Assembly: GCF_001277215.2 (NCBI RefSeq)
Contig: NZ_CP013941.1
Span: forward strand, 1 to 64,000
Direction: 5' to 3'
DNA length: 64,000 bases
From: Cronobacter malonaticus LMG 23826
Lineage (GTDB): Bacteria; Pseudomonadota; Gammaproteobacteria; Enterobacterales; Enterobacteriaceae
Positions 49,330 to 58,239 of the stretch are shown piece after piece. A program made the translations under genes and the position numbers. Positions within the stretch are counted from its first letter, which is position 1, and each line of letters starts with the position of its first letter. Below the pieces are notes generated by a model, which saw only the letters and a program-made list of their open reading frames with translations, did no database searches and had not been told where the DNA came from.

Positions 49330-50504
49330 ATAACCATCATCAGTCTCTCTGGCGCTGGATCTGCGGGCGCATAATTTCGCTCGCCGTCGGGACAGTTATC
49401 GTTATCGCCGTCTGCATGTGGCTGCGCTTCGCGGTGCAGAATTACTGGAATCTGCACAGGATGCCGCCCGCGCTGCGTGACGAATTTCTCCGGCTGGTGG
49501 ATAACCCGCAGGCCGATCCGGCGCGTTTTCATTACATCGTGGATACCTGGTGGGGGCTGAATTACTCCACGCCCTCCATTGCCTCCGGCGACTGGCTCCT
49601 GCTTAGCGTGCTGGTGCTGGTCATGATCCCATTCATCGTTTTTATGGGTCTGAAATACGCCCGCCCGCTGTCGGCTCAGTTCAGTCAGTTGCGGGAGGCG
49701 GCAGAAGAGGTGACGCAGGGCGAATTCGGTCGTCAGGCGGAGCTTGTCAGGGAAGCGCCTGCGGAAATGGTGCGTTTTGCGAGTGATTTCAATGATATGA
49801 CCCGCCAGCTCGCGCGGTATGAAAAAGAGCTGCGCGCCTCCCACGTGGCGATGGCCCATGAGCTGCGCTCGCCGCTTACCGCCGCGATGGGCCGCCTGCA
49901 GGGGATGCTGGACGGCGTTTTTCCGTCCGATCCTCAGCAGCTGGCGATGGTGATGAAGCAGCTTCAGTTGCTGAACCGTCTGACGGATGAGCTGCATCTC
50001 TTGTCGCTCGCCGATGCAGGGCAGTTGATCCTCGCTCGTGAAGCGATAAGCCTTGATGAACTGTTGCGCGAGCGCGCCGCCTGGCTGAAGCCGCAGGCTG
50101 ACGCTGCAGGCATCAGCGTGATTATCCATGCCGCACCGGCGTCGCCGCTGTACGCCGATCCGCTGCGTCTCGGGCAGGTCTTTACCATATTGATGGAAAA
50201 CACGCTGCGCTATGGCAAACCTGGCGGGCGGCTCGATATTCGGCTGCACCCTACGGCAGAAGGCTACCGGATCGATTTTCAGGATGACGGGCCCGGCGTC
50301 GCGGAAAGTTTTCTGCCGGTAATGTTTGAGCGTTTTACCCGCGCGGAGACCTCTCGCGCCCGCCATTCTGGCGGCAGCGGGCTGGGGCTTTCTATCGCCC
50401 GAGCAATCTGCCAGGCCCACGGCGGCGATATCCAGGCGGCACTGCCGGAAGGGGGCGGCTTAAGGATCGGCGTGACGCTGCCCACTGTCGATGCCAGCCA
50501 ATAA
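49326..50504 (+). CDS. Sensor histidine kinase of the efflux operon
   Basis: A 392-aa inner-membrane kinase. TM1 lies at about residues 16-33 and TM2 at about 90-108, enclosing a short periplasmic sensor of about 55 residues. A HAMP domain follows, then the H-box ASHVAMAHELRSPLTAAMGR with His178, the N-box LGQVFTILMENTLRYGK, and G-boxes DDGPGVAESFL and GSGLGLSIARAICQAHGG. It overlaps the response regulator gene by 4 bases. The small sensor domain resembles BaeS/SmeS-type kinases that detect envelope damage or drugs. The stimulus is unknown. Confidence 0.93.
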   Translation: MNNHHQSLWRWICGRIISLAVGTVIVIAVCMWLRFAVQNYWNLHRMPPALRDEFLRLVDNPQADPARFHYIVDTWWGLNYSTPSIASGDWLLLSVLVLVMIPFIVFMGLKYARPLSAQFSQLREAAEEVTQGEFGRQAELVREAPAEMVRFASDFNDMTRQLARYEKELRASHVAMAHELRSPLTAAMGRLQGMLDGVFPSDPQQLAMVMKQLQLLNRLTDELHLLSLADAGQLILAREAISLDELLRERAAWLKPQADAAGISVIIHAAPASPLYADPLRLGQVFTILMENTLRYGKPGGRLDIRLHPTAEGYRIDFQDDGPGVAESFLPVMFERFTRAETSRARHSGGSGLGLSIARAICQAHGGDIQAALPEGGGLRIGVTLPTVDASQ

Positions 50505-50597
50505 AAATTGCTGGCTTGATGGTTTCTTGACGCAAAAACGAACGAATCTCGACGCAACCACGCTGAAATGACGCTGATTTCCTGAAGGAGCGGCGTC

Positions 50598-51749
50598 ATG
50601 TCTGAAGCATTCACCGATTATTTTCGTCATTGCGTGCAGCATCTTTTCCATGCGGCGCGTGCTTTTTCTTTCTTTGCCCTGCTGCCCGTTGTGGTACTGG
50701 CTGCGATCCTGCCACTCTTAACAGGCTGTGGCGACAATCATCAGACCGACCGGCCCGCGCCGCCACGTCCGGTGCGGTATCTGGTCATCACAGCTTCCTC
50801 GCCTGCGGCGCACGCTGACCTGCGCACAGGCGAGATCCGCGCCCATGACGAAACCACCCTGAGCTTTCGTACCGATGGCAGACTCGCCAGCCGCGAAGTG
50901 GACATAGGTGCCACGGTTCACGCGGGGCAGTTGCTTGCCACGCTTGAGCGCGCCACCAGCGAAAACCAGCAGGCCAGCGCTGAGGCGGAGCGCCAGGGCG
51001 CGCAGGCGGCGGAGCGGGTGGCAGCGCTGAATCTTAAGCGTATGCAGAAGCTAATGCCGTCCGGCGCTATCGCCCAAAGCCAGCTCGACAGCGTGCAGGC
51101 GGACTGGCAGAGCGCCGTTGCGCGGCTGAAAAGCAGCGAGGCCGCGTTGCGTAACGCGCGTGAGAGCCTTGGCTGGACGCAACTGGCGGCGCCTGCCGAC
51201 GGCGTGATTACCAGCGTCAGCGCGTCGGCCGGGCAGGTGGTAAGCGCCGGGCAGAGCATCTTCACACTCGCTACCAGCCACGCGCGCGACGTCGTGCTGG
51301 ATGTCAGCGATCCGCAGCGGTTTTCGCGCGCGATGCAGGCCCGGTGGCAAGTCGCCTCACTCACGGAGCCCGCCATCACTGCGACCGCCGTGCTGCGGGA
51401 CATCAGTCCGCAGGCCGACCCGCAGACGCGCACCTGGCGAGTGCGGCTGATGTTAACGGATCCCCCTGACGCTATGGCGCTCGGCGCGAGCGTCACGGTA
51501 GCGCTCCCGCAAACGCAGACGCCGGGTTTTACGGTGCCCGCTTGCGCGCTCACCCGCCAGAATGGTCATCCGACGCTCTTTATCATCGATGCGCAACAGA
51601 GGGCGCAGCCGCGGCCAGTAACTATCGCGGAGTACACCTCAGAAAGTGTCATCATCGCAGGCGGCGTGCGTCCTGGCGATAAAGTGATTGTGGCGGGCGT
51701 CAGTAAATTGCGCGCCGGTGAAAAGGTCATCCCTGGCGAGGCGATGTAA
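50598..51749 (+). CDS. RND efflux periplasmic adaptor (membrane fusion protein)
   Basis: A 383-aa adaptor. A hydrophobic N-terminus (ALLPVVVLAAILPLL) ends in the lipobox LLTGC, so the mature protein is probably a lipoprotein. The biotinyl-lipoyl halves are seen as RTDGRLASREVDIGATVHAG and LAAPADGVITSVSASAGQVV, separated by a coiled-coil hairpin of about 70 residues. It starts after GAAGGAG, 93 bases from the kinase gene, and its stop abuts the ATG of the pump gene. No outer-membrane channel gene follows, so the pump probably uses host TolC. Confidence 0.93.
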   Translation: MSEAFTDYFRHCVQHLFHAARAFSFFALLPVVVLAAILPLLTGCGDNHQTDRPAPPRPVRYLVITASSPAAHADLRTGEIRAHDETTLSFRTDGRLASREVDIGATVHAGQLLATLERATSENQQASAEAERQGAQAAERVAALNLKRMQKLMPSGAIAQSQLDSVQADWQSAVARLKSSEAALRNARESLGWTQLAAPADGVITSVSASAGQVVSAGQSIFTLATSHARDVVLDVSDPQRFSRAMQARWQVASLTEPAITATAVLRDISPQADPQTRTWRVRLMLTDPPDAMALGASVTVALPQTQTPGFTVPACALTRQNGHPTLFIIDAQQRAQPRPVTIAEYTSESVIIAGGVRPGDKVIVAGVSKLRAGEKVIPGEAM

Positions 51750-54700
51750 ATGAAACCGACCTTTAATCTCTCGGCGTGGGCGCTGGCGCACCAGCAACTG
51801 GTGAGTTTTTTTATGCTGCTGATTATCGCGACAGGCGTGCTCTGTTACGAACAACTGCCGCGTAATGAAGATCCGGCTTTTACCATTAAAACCGCGGTTG
51901 TCTCGGCACGCTGGCCTGGCGCGTCGGTGACTGACACGACAAATCTTGTCACGGATACGCTGGAGAAAAAGCTTCAGGAGATCCCCTGGCTTGATAACCT
52001 CGAAAGTGAAACCCGCGCCGGTACCTCTGTGATCAACGTCAACCTGCGCGACGACACGCCGCCGCAGGCGGTGCCGGGCATATGGAACACGCTTCGCAAC
52101 CGCATGCAGGATATCGCTTCGTCGCTGCCGCAAGGCGTGCAGGGGCCCGTGGTAAATGATGAGTTTGACGACACCTTCGGCACGATTTATGGCTTTACCG
52201 CTGAAGGCTATTCCCTGCAGGCGTTGCGCGAGCGGGTGGAGGCTATCCGGCGTGAGCTGATGTCGTTAAATGACGTGGGCAAAATTACGCTGCTCGGCGA
52301 GCCGCAGGAGCAGATGGTTATCGCCTTTTCTCCCCGCAAGCTCGCCGGGATGGGGCTTGATATAACGCAGGTGAGTGACGCTCTGAAGGCGCAGAATGCC
52401 GTCGAGCCCGCCGGAACGCTGCGCGCCGCAGGAGATAACATCGCGATCCGCGTCAGCGGCGCGCTCACCTCGGAGCAGAGCCTGCGCGCCGTGACGCTGC
52501 ATATCAGTGGCCGCTACATTCCGCTGACCGATATCGCCACCGTGAGTCGCCAGCCTGCCGAGCCGCCTGTGCCGCCTGTGCCGCAGTTTCGCGTGAACGG
52601 ACAGCCTGCCATCGGGCTTGCGATTTCGATGGCACCCACTGGCAATATGCTGGATTTTGGCCAGGCGCTGAACGCGCGCATGGCGCAGAGCGCGGCGCAA
52701 TTGCCGCACGGCATCGAGATGGTGAAAGTGGCCGATCAGTCCACTGTCGTGAGCGAGGCGGTAAGCGGCTTTGTCCATGTGCTGATGGAGGCAGTGCTGA
52801 TTGTTCTCGCGGTGTCATTTGTGTCGCTCGGCATGCGCGCCGGTCTGGTGGTGGCCGCCGCCATTCCGCTGGTGCTGGCGATGACGTTCGCAGGCATGAT
52901 GCTGGCGGGCATCGGGCTACAGCGCATTTCACTCGGCGCGCTGATTATCGCCCTTGGTCTGCTGGTGGACGATGCCATGATCGCTGTCGAAACTATGGTG
53001 GCGCGGCTGGAGGCGGGCGATTCTCGTCAACGCGCGGCGACCTGGGCTTTCAAAACCACGGCGTTTCCGATGCTCACCGGCACGCTGGTGATGATTGCGG
53101 GATTTATTCCGGTTGGTTTTGCCGCCTCCAGCGCCGGGGAATATTGTTACTCGCTGTTCGTCGTGGTGACAATCTCGCTGCTCTGTTCATGGGTGGTGGC
53201 GATCCTGTTTTCGCCACTGACCGGCACATGGCTGCTGCCCGCACAGATCAAACGTCATCACAACGAACCGGGCTGGCTGGCGCGCGGTTATCACAGAATT
53301 CTGCAACAGGCGTTGCGCCACCGGCTTGTGACAATAGGCGGCGCGCTGTTCGCGCTGGGGTTGTCGTTCTGGGGCACCACATTTATGCAGGGGGAGTTTT
53401 TCCCGGCCTCCGATCGCCCGGAACTCCTGGTGACCCTTTCGCTGCCCGCCAGCGCGTCACAGACGCAGACGCAAAACCAGGTGGAACGCCTGGAGCGTGC
53501 GCTACGCGGCAACACGAATATCGATCGTTATTCGGCGTATGTGGGCACCGGCGCGGTGCGGTTTTATCTGCCGATGGAGATCCTTCAGGACAATGAAAAC
53601 ACGGCGCAGCTGGTCGTTGTGGCAAAAGATCTTCAGGCGCGCGATCGCCTGCGTCGCCAGCTCGACACCCTGATGGCGACGCAGTTCAGCGATATCACCA
53701 CCCGCGTATCGCCGCTGGAGCTTGGTCCACCGGTCGGCTGGCCGCTGAAATATCGCGTCAGCGGGCCGGACTATGCGCAGGTACAACGCCTCGCGCGGGC
53801 GCTTGCCGGTACGCTTGGCACATCGCCGCTGACGCGTGAAGTGAACCTGACGGCGGGCGAGCCGGAGAGGGTCATTACGCTTGAAGTCAACCAGACGGCG
53901 GCACGCGCCGTGGGCGTCTCCTCGCAGAGCCTGGCACAGTTACTGAACACGGTCTGGTCCGGCGCGACGGTCACCACGGTGCGCGATAACGACCGACTGG
54001 TGGATGTTGTGCTGCGAGGCAATAATGCGGAACGGCGCGACATTGCCACGCTTTCTGCGCTGAGGGTGCCGACCGCGAGCGGCGGTAAAGTGCCGCTCAG
54101 CGAGGTGGCAACCCCCGTCTGGGGGCTGGACGATCCGGTTATCTGGCGTCATCAGCGGCTGCCGTTTATCACCGTGCAGACCGATCTGGCACCGGGGCTT
54201 CGCGCTGAAGCTGCGGCTTTGGGACTGCGGCCTGTCATTGACGCATTTCGCGCGCGGGTGCCTGCGGGTTATCGCATCGAAGAGGCGGGCGCGGTGGCGG
54301 AATCAGATAAGGGCAACCGCTCGGTGTATCGCATGTTGCCGGTAACGCTCATCGTCATGCTGGTGCTACTGATGATTCAGCTACGCCGCTTTTCACGCAT
54401 GTTGCTGGCGCTGCTGATGGCCCCGTTCGGGCTACCGGGCGTGGTACTGGCGATGCTGCCCACCGGCACGCCGCTGGGGTTTGTCGCGCTGCTTGGGATT
54501 ATCGCGCTGGCCGGAATGATCATCCGCAACGCGGTTATTCTGATAACGGAGGTCGACGGCAACCTGCAACAGGGTATGGACGTCAACGCGGCGATTACCA
54601 CCGCCGCACAGCACCGCGCCCGGCCCATTATGCTGACGGCCTGTGCGGCGATCCTCGGCATGATCCCGATTTCGCATCAGGTATTCTGGGGACCGATGGC

Positions 54701-54809
54701 ATTCGCGATTATCGGTGGGCTTATCGTCGCGACGCTGGTGACGCTGACCGTCTTGCCCGCGGCGTTCAGCCTGCTGCTTCAGCCGCGCCGGGGCCGCGCG
54801 TCAGAGTAG
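51750..54809 (+). CDS. RND efflux pump inner-membrane transporter
   Basis: A 1019-aa HAE/HME-type RND permease with 12 TM segments and two large periplasmic loops. The N-terminus FNLSAWALAHQQLVSFFMLL and the segment EDPAFTIKTAVVSARWPGAS resemble the MexK/TriC branch. The proton-relay Asp pair is in LGLLVDDAMIAVETMVARLE in TM4. TM10-12 include FVALLGIIALAGMIIRNAVI and TAQHRARPIMLTACAAILG (as AAQHRARPIML). It starts one base after the adaptor stop. Substrates are not readable from sequence; triclosan, macrolides and bile compounds are known for related pumps. It ends in a 9-base convergent overlap with the NTF2-like gene. Confidence 0.93.
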   Translation: MKPTFNLSAWALAHQQLVSFFMLLIIATGVLCYEQLPRNEDPAFTIKTAVVSARWPGASVTDTTNLVTDTLEKKLQEIPWLDNLESETRAGTSVINVNLRDDTPPQAVPGIWNTLRNRMQDIASSLPQGVQGPVVNDEFDDTFGTIYGFTAEGYSLQALRERVEAIRRELMSLNDVGKITLLGEPQEQMVIAFSPRKLAGMGLDITQVSDALKAQNAVEPAGTLRAAGDNIAIRVSGALTSEQSLRAVTLHISGRYIPLTDIATVSRQPAEPPVPPVPQFRVNGQPAIGLAISMAPTGNMLDFGQALNARMAQSAAQLPHGIEMVKVADQSTVVSEAVSGFVHVLMEAVLIVLAVSFVSLGMRAGLVVAAAIPLVLAMTFAGMMLAGIGLQRISLGALIIALGLLVDDAMIAVETMVARLEAGDSRQRAATWAFKTTAFPMLTGTLVMIAGFIPVGFAASSAGEYCYSLFVVVTISLLCSWVVAILFSPLTGTWLLPAQIKRHHNEPGWLARGYHRILQQALRHRLVTIGGALFALGLSFWGTTFMQGEFFPASDRPELLVTLSLPASASQTQTQNQVERLERALRGNTNIDRYSAYVGTGAVRFYLPMEILQDNENTAQLVVVAKDLQARDRLRRQLDTLMATQFSDITTRVSPLELGPPVGWPLKYRVSGPDYAQVQRLARALAGTLGTSPLTREVNLTAGEPERVITLEVNQTAARAVGVSSQSLAQLLNTVWSGATVTTVRDNDRLVDVVLRGNNAERRDIATLSALRVPTASGGKVPLSEVATPVWGLDDPVIWRHQRLPFITVQTDLAPGLRAEAAALGLRPVIDAFRARVPAGYRIEEAGAVAESDKGNRSVYRMLPVTLIVMLVLLMIQLRRFSRMLLALLMAPFGLPGVVLAMLPTGTPLGFVALLGIIALAGMIIRNAVILITEVDGNLQQGMDVNAAITTAAQHRARPIMLTACAAILGMIPISHQVFWGPMAFAIIGGLIVATLVTLTVLPAAFSLLLQPRRGRASE

Positions 54810-55157
54810 CGTGGTTTTTAAACCGAGCACCTGCCAGTCACCGTGGCGTTTCACCCAGGTGCGGAAATGGTGAAAACGGCCATTTAGCGGCGCACCGGCG
54901 TAAGTGCCCGTGATGGCCACGCAGGTATCGACAATAATGCAGTGGTCGCTCTCCTGCGCCTGAAAGGATTCACGTTCAATCGCCTCAATGGTGATGGCGC
55001 CGCTGGCATGGAGCCCGATATCCTCAGTTTTCGTTACGCGCTGACCGGCGTGATTCACAAACAGCAGATCGTCGGCGATTAACGCCGTAAGCGCCGTCAC
55101 GTCAGAATTTTTCATGGCGATAAAAAGCGTATCTTCGAGTTGTAGCGGCAGGTTCAT
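54801..55157 (-). CDS. NTF2-like (SnoaL/DUF4440) protein
   Basis: A 118-aa protein with the cone-shaped NTF2-like fold. It begins NLPLQLEDTLFIAMKNSDVT with LTALIADDLLFVNHAGQRVT typical of DUF4440, and ends RFHHFRTWVKRHGDWQVLGL. Members include ketosteroid isomerase-like enzymes and small stress proteins; the role here is unknown. ATG at 55157 follows GAGGG; an earlier start at 55184 is less likely. It overlaps the RND gene tail by 9 bases on the opposite strand. Confidence 0.88.
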   Translation of the reverse strand: MNLPLQLEDTLFIAMKNSDVTALTALIADDLLFVNHAGQRVTKTEDIGLHASGAITIEAIERESFQAQESDHCIIVDTCVAITGTYAGAPLNGRFHHFRTWVKRHGDWQVLGLKTTLL

Positions 55158-55237
55158 GGTGTTTTCCCTCTGTAATGAGGCCACACTATCAGCCTGCGCC
55201 TGGCTGTAAACCCGTTGAAATTTGTAGGCGACTGCCT

Positions 55238-55681
55238 TCAGCGCGCCGCCATCATCTCCAGCAGCAGTTCCCGCGGGTAGATGGTGTCGGTCGTGTTAGT
55301 AAGGGCTTCTGCTGACCACCAGCGGTGATCGTGAATGACGCGCTTTTCATTCGCGCTCCAGCCTGAGAAGTCCGTCTCTTCGCGGTCAACGTGAATCATA
55401 AAAAAGCGCTCGTCGGCCAGCACCGTTTCGCCATTCGGCAGCAGCATCGTAAAGGTGCGCTGCGCCACTTCAGGCCCAGCGGAGGCCCGCACGATGCCTG
55501 TCTCTTCCCGTAGCTCGCGTAGTGCCGCCTCTGAGAATGACTCGCCGTCTTCGACGCCGCCGCCCGGCGTCGCCCAGTAAGAGCGGCCAGCAAGCGCGTC
55601 GTCGCGGTGGGTAAAGCGAAACAGCAATAAGCGGTGATCGGGGCTCATAATCAGCAATCGTGACGCGGGGCGTGTACGCAT
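55238..55681 (-). CDS. NUDIX hydrolase
   Basis: A 147-aa nucleoside diphosphate-linked hydrolase. The Nudix box is complete: GGGVEDGESFSEAALRELRE followed by ETG, fitting G-x5-E-x7-R-E-U-x-E-E-x-G-U. It opens with RPASRLLIMSPDHRLLLFRF and has WATPGGG before the box, as in MutT-like enzymes. The C-terminal FSGWSANEKRVIHDHRWWSA is also common in this subgroup. Substrate unknown, perhaps oxidised or modified nucleotides. It lies between two small enzyme genes on the same strand, but spacing does not prove co-transcription. Confidence 0.92.
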   Translation of the reverse strand: MRTRPASRLLIMSPDHRLLLFRFTHRDDALAGRSYWATPGGGVEDGESFSEAALRELREETGIVRASAGPEVAQRTFTMLLPNGETVLADERFFMIHVDREETDFSGWSANEKRVIHDHRWWSAEALTNTTDTIYPRELLLEMMAAR

Positions 55682-55706
55682 GACGGGGCCTTATCCTGGA
55701 GAATAA

Positions 55707-56138
55707 TCAACGCCGTTGCATATGCAGAAGCGGGTAAGGTTGTCCTTCGCCATCCAGCGGTGAGCGACCCGTATGGACAAACCCCATATGTTCATAGAAA
55801 GCGATGGCTGACGGGTTTTGCTCATTGACATCCACAAAGCGTGCACCCTGCTGCTCGCAGGCGAAGGTCAGTAACGCTTTTTCGATGCCACGACCAAACA
55901 CCTGCGGTTCGACAAACAGCATCTCGATTTTTTCATCCAGCACGCCGACAAAACCAGCGCATTTACCGTTTTCCTTCTGCCAGCACCAGACAGGTAGCGC
56001 AGGCAAATACATTTCCTGAACGCAGACTCTGAGACGCGCTATTTCCGCCTCGCAAAGAAAGGTGTGGGTGTGGCGCACGGCGCGTTCCCAGATATCTGCT
56101 AACGCCGGGAAGTGTCGTGCGTGGGCGCGGGTAATCAT
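55707..56138 (-). CDS. GNAT acetyltransferase (YjaB-like)
   Basis: A 143-aa acetyltransferase. It begins ITRAHARHFPALADIWERAV RHTH and contains the acetyl-CoA core VEPQVFGRGIEKALLTFA and VDVNEQNPSAIAFYEHMGFV, followed by HTGRSPLDGEGQPYPLLHMQ. The pattern closely recalls E. coli YjaB from memory. ATG at 56138 is preceded by AAAGGATGACAAG; the frame extends 76 codons upstream to 56366, but that extension is unlike any GNAT. The substrate is not known. Confidence 0.9.
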   Translation of the reverse strand: MITRAHARHFPALADIWERAVRHTHTFLCEAEIARLRVCVQEMYLPALPVWCWQKENGKCAGFVGVLDEKIEMLFVEPQVFGRGIEKALLTFACEQQGARFVDVNEQNPSAIAFYEHMGFVHTGRSPLDGEGQPYPLLHMQRR

Positions 56139-56204
56139 CTTGTCATCCTTTTCGTTTACTGTGCCGGGCCGAGTATACCGAAAAGCGCGCCTGAATTTTC
56201 CTGA

Positions 56205-56333
56205 ACCCTTAATATTGGCAGCCACGGGCGCTACACCTGTCACCGTGGCGCGGTCGGCTGGCTTGTCGCGGAGTGCGGCGGCGTCGCGTTTAAAGACGTG
56301 CTGACGATTTTCCTGCGCGAACAGCCTCAGTAA
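56205..56333 (+). pseudogene. Possible 3' remnant of a lost gene
   Basis: An open stretch of about 42 codons on the plus strand, ending in TAA at 56331, has protein-like sequence (RYTCHRGAVGWLVAECGGV, then FKDVLTIFLREQPQ) but no start codon or upstream continuation; a TGA at 56202 closes it. Both neighbours run on the other strand. It looks like the tail of a deleted gene, which I could not identify. A GC hairpin (56338-56355) follows. Confidence 0.3.
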
Positions 56334-56371
56334 TCGGGCCGCCCCAGGGGGCGGCGACAGGTTCACCGAGG

Positions 56372-57283
56372 TTATTCAGCGGCTCCGGTTTCCGCCTCAG
56401 TCGTCACCCGTTTGCCGATATCTTTCAGCTGTGAATATTTCTCCAGCAGTTGCGGCGCGTCATCCAGGCTTGTGACGAACATCCACATATACGTCATCAC
56501 CGAATAGATGTGGCCGGCGTTGATCGCGGCTGACTGCGTCATCATCACCACCGTAAAGCTGAACAGCAGCGCGGCCAGTACGCCGATGGTGAAATATCCC
56601 ATCGCTTCACGATCGGAAAGCGTGATGCGCAGTCTCGCCAGCACCTGGTAATGCCGTTGCAGGGCGCGCGGCGCGGCGTGCGTCACCATATCGATCTCTT
56701 TTTCAAGGCGGTTATTGAGCCTGCCGTACAGCGCCTCATTGCGACGGGTGAACCGCGTCAGAAAACAGGCCAGCACGGCCAGGATGCCCAGACACGCCAT
56801 TCCCGTCCAGAACTCAATCAGCAGCAGCATCACGGCGGCGCCGGCCATGGACGCCACCGAGGTAATCAGCGTCGGCAGATGCAGCTCGAAAAAATCAACA
56901 AACTCTCTGGAGAGCGCGACCCGCGCCGCAATCGTCGAATGATTGAGGCTTTTCTGCCGCTGCGCCAGCACCACCGAGACGGCGAGGCCCGCATAAATGC
57001 GCGCGAACGTGCGCGTATCGACACTGCGCCGCGTCGCGCCCAGCAGCCAGATAAACAGCACCATCAGCCCGTAGAGCATCGCGTTCCAGACGTTGCCCGC
57101 CAGAATCGCGTTAATGCAGATCCCCGCCAGCACCGGATAGAGCAGATACGTGACGTTCTCCGCAATCACCAGGAAGAAGGTGAAAAAGAGTTTCTTGCGG
57201 TGGCGTCGCGCCAGCGTTTTCAGCGTCGCGGCGGCGCTGGAGGGGGGAAGGGCGGTCGGGATATTTACGCTGTGCGTCTTCAT
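56372..57283 (-). CDS. ABC-transporter-like six-TM protein without ATPase domain
   Basis: A 303-aa inner-membrane protein with six predicted TM helices, as in an ABC exporter half, but it ends before any nucleotide-binding domain; there is no Walker A or signature sequence. It begins near ARRHRKKLFFTFFLVIAENV, has VNAILAGNVWNAMLYG-like loops and an amphipathic coupling stretch RRNEALYGRLNNRLEKEIDM. I recall a Pfam family of such stand-alone TM regions (ABC_membrane_3). No partner ATPase gene is nearby. It is divergent from a TetR gene across a region with two matching palindromes, so it is probably repressed by that TetR protein. Confidence 0.85.
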   Translation of the reverse strand: MKTHSVNIPTALPPSSAAATLKTLARRHRKKLFFTFFLVIAENVTYLLYPVLAGICINAILAGNVWNAMLYGLMVLFIWLLGATRRSVDTRTFARIYAGLAVSVVLAQRQKSLNHSTIAARVALSREFVDFFELHLPTLITSVASMAGAAVMLLLIEFWTGMACLGILAVLACFLTRFTRRNEALYGRLNNRLEKEIDMVTHAAPRALQRHYQVLARLRITLSDREAMGYFTIGVLAALLFSFTVVMMTQSAAINAGHIYSVMTYMWMFVTSLDDAPQLLEKYSQLKDIGKRVTTEAETGAAE

Positions 57284-57305
57284 GATTTCTGATAATCTTC
57301 AGTTA

Positions 57306-57350
57306 GAGCAGTTGCTCAAGTGGGGTGGGATGCTATTTGAGCAACTGCTC
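57306..57350. promoter_or_regulatory. Paired TetR operators
   Basis: GAGCAGTTGCTC (57306-57317) and GAGCAACTGCTC (57339-57350) are two palindromes with the same GAGCA/TGCTC arms and centres 33 bases apart, about three helical turns. Each is the exact reverse complement of the other. They lie just upstream of the six-TM gene and at the TetR start, so they are strong candidates for its operator. Confidence 0.7.
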
Positions 57351-57941
57351 AAAGTCAATCAGAGAAAAGCAGAGCGGGCTTTTGTGAAAGAAAAAATCAT
57401 TAATGCGGCAATCGCCTTGTTCATTGAACAGGGCATCGAAAATGTCAAAACGCGCGATCTGACGGAACACCTGGGGATTTCGCGCAGCCATATCTATCAC
57501 TATTTCAAAAACTGGCAGGCGCTGTGCGTGGAGTCGATTTCCACGTTTCTTGAGAATGAACTGAACGAATTTGTTATGCGGACGGCATCGCTGCCCGCCC
57601 GGGAAAGGCTGAAAGTGTTTATCGAAGGGGTGATTTCCACCACGCCGGACCCGACCGCGAAGCTGTACGGCTCGCTGTGGCAGCTGGCGGCCCACAATGC
57701 TGAGTATGCACAGTTAATGGAATCGATACTCGCGCGCTGGCATGACGCGCTGGTGGCTATTCTCACCGCGGGCGCGCAGGAAGGCGTGTTTCGCCACCTC
57801 AACGCCGCGCGTTTCGCAAGACAGCTGGACGCGATGCTGTTCGGCTACAGCGATCATCTCTACACGCTGCCTTCTGATGCGGCGCTCCGCCAGGCGCAGG
57901 AGGATATTGATGACTTTATCGGGCAGAATTTGCTGGTGTAG
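57330..57941 (+). CDS. TetR-family repressor of the six-TM gene
   Basis: A TetR regulator of about 203 residues. The N-terminal HTH reads VKEKIINAAIALFIEQGIEN and LTEHLGISRSHIYHYFKNW, with the usual HYF recognition-helix end. The C-terminal ligand domain includes STTPDPTAKLYGSLWQLAAH. In-frame starts exist at 57282 (overlapping the divergent gene), 57330 (ATG after GGGGTGGG) and 57384 (GTG). I choose 57330, but the second operator would then lie inside the coding sequence, so GTG 57384 remains possible. It most likely represses both itself and the divergent membrane gene. Confidence 0.85.
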   Translation: MLFEQLLKVNQRKAERAFVKEKIINAAIALFIEQGIENVKTRDLTEHLGISRSHIYHYFKNWQALCVESISTFLENELNEFVMRTASLPARERLKVFIEGVISTTPDPTAKLYGSLWQLAAHNAEYAQLMESILARWHDALVAILTAGAQEGVFRHLNAARFARQLDAMLFGYSDHLYTLPSDAALRQAQEDIDDFIGQNLLV

Positions 57942-58239
57942 CGGTGCTGGTCGCTTTCCATAAGCGGGCCTGAGGATTGTGAAAATTCAGTAAACATACC
58001 CTTTCACACTCAGGCCTTTGTCACAAAACGGAAAACTCATTGTCCGTCTTTTCTGTGCGGCTTCATTCCGGCGATAATTGTTAAATCTTTGTATACAAAA
58101 GCGCTATGACAACAGAGCGCAGCATTAATGCGTGAAACGCATCGGCCAATGCGTTTATTACGCTTATTAAGTCGTTATTTCTGTTCCAGTCTTCAGAAAG
58201 AGGCGCAATCACAAGCGTCAATGACAAATGGAGACATCA

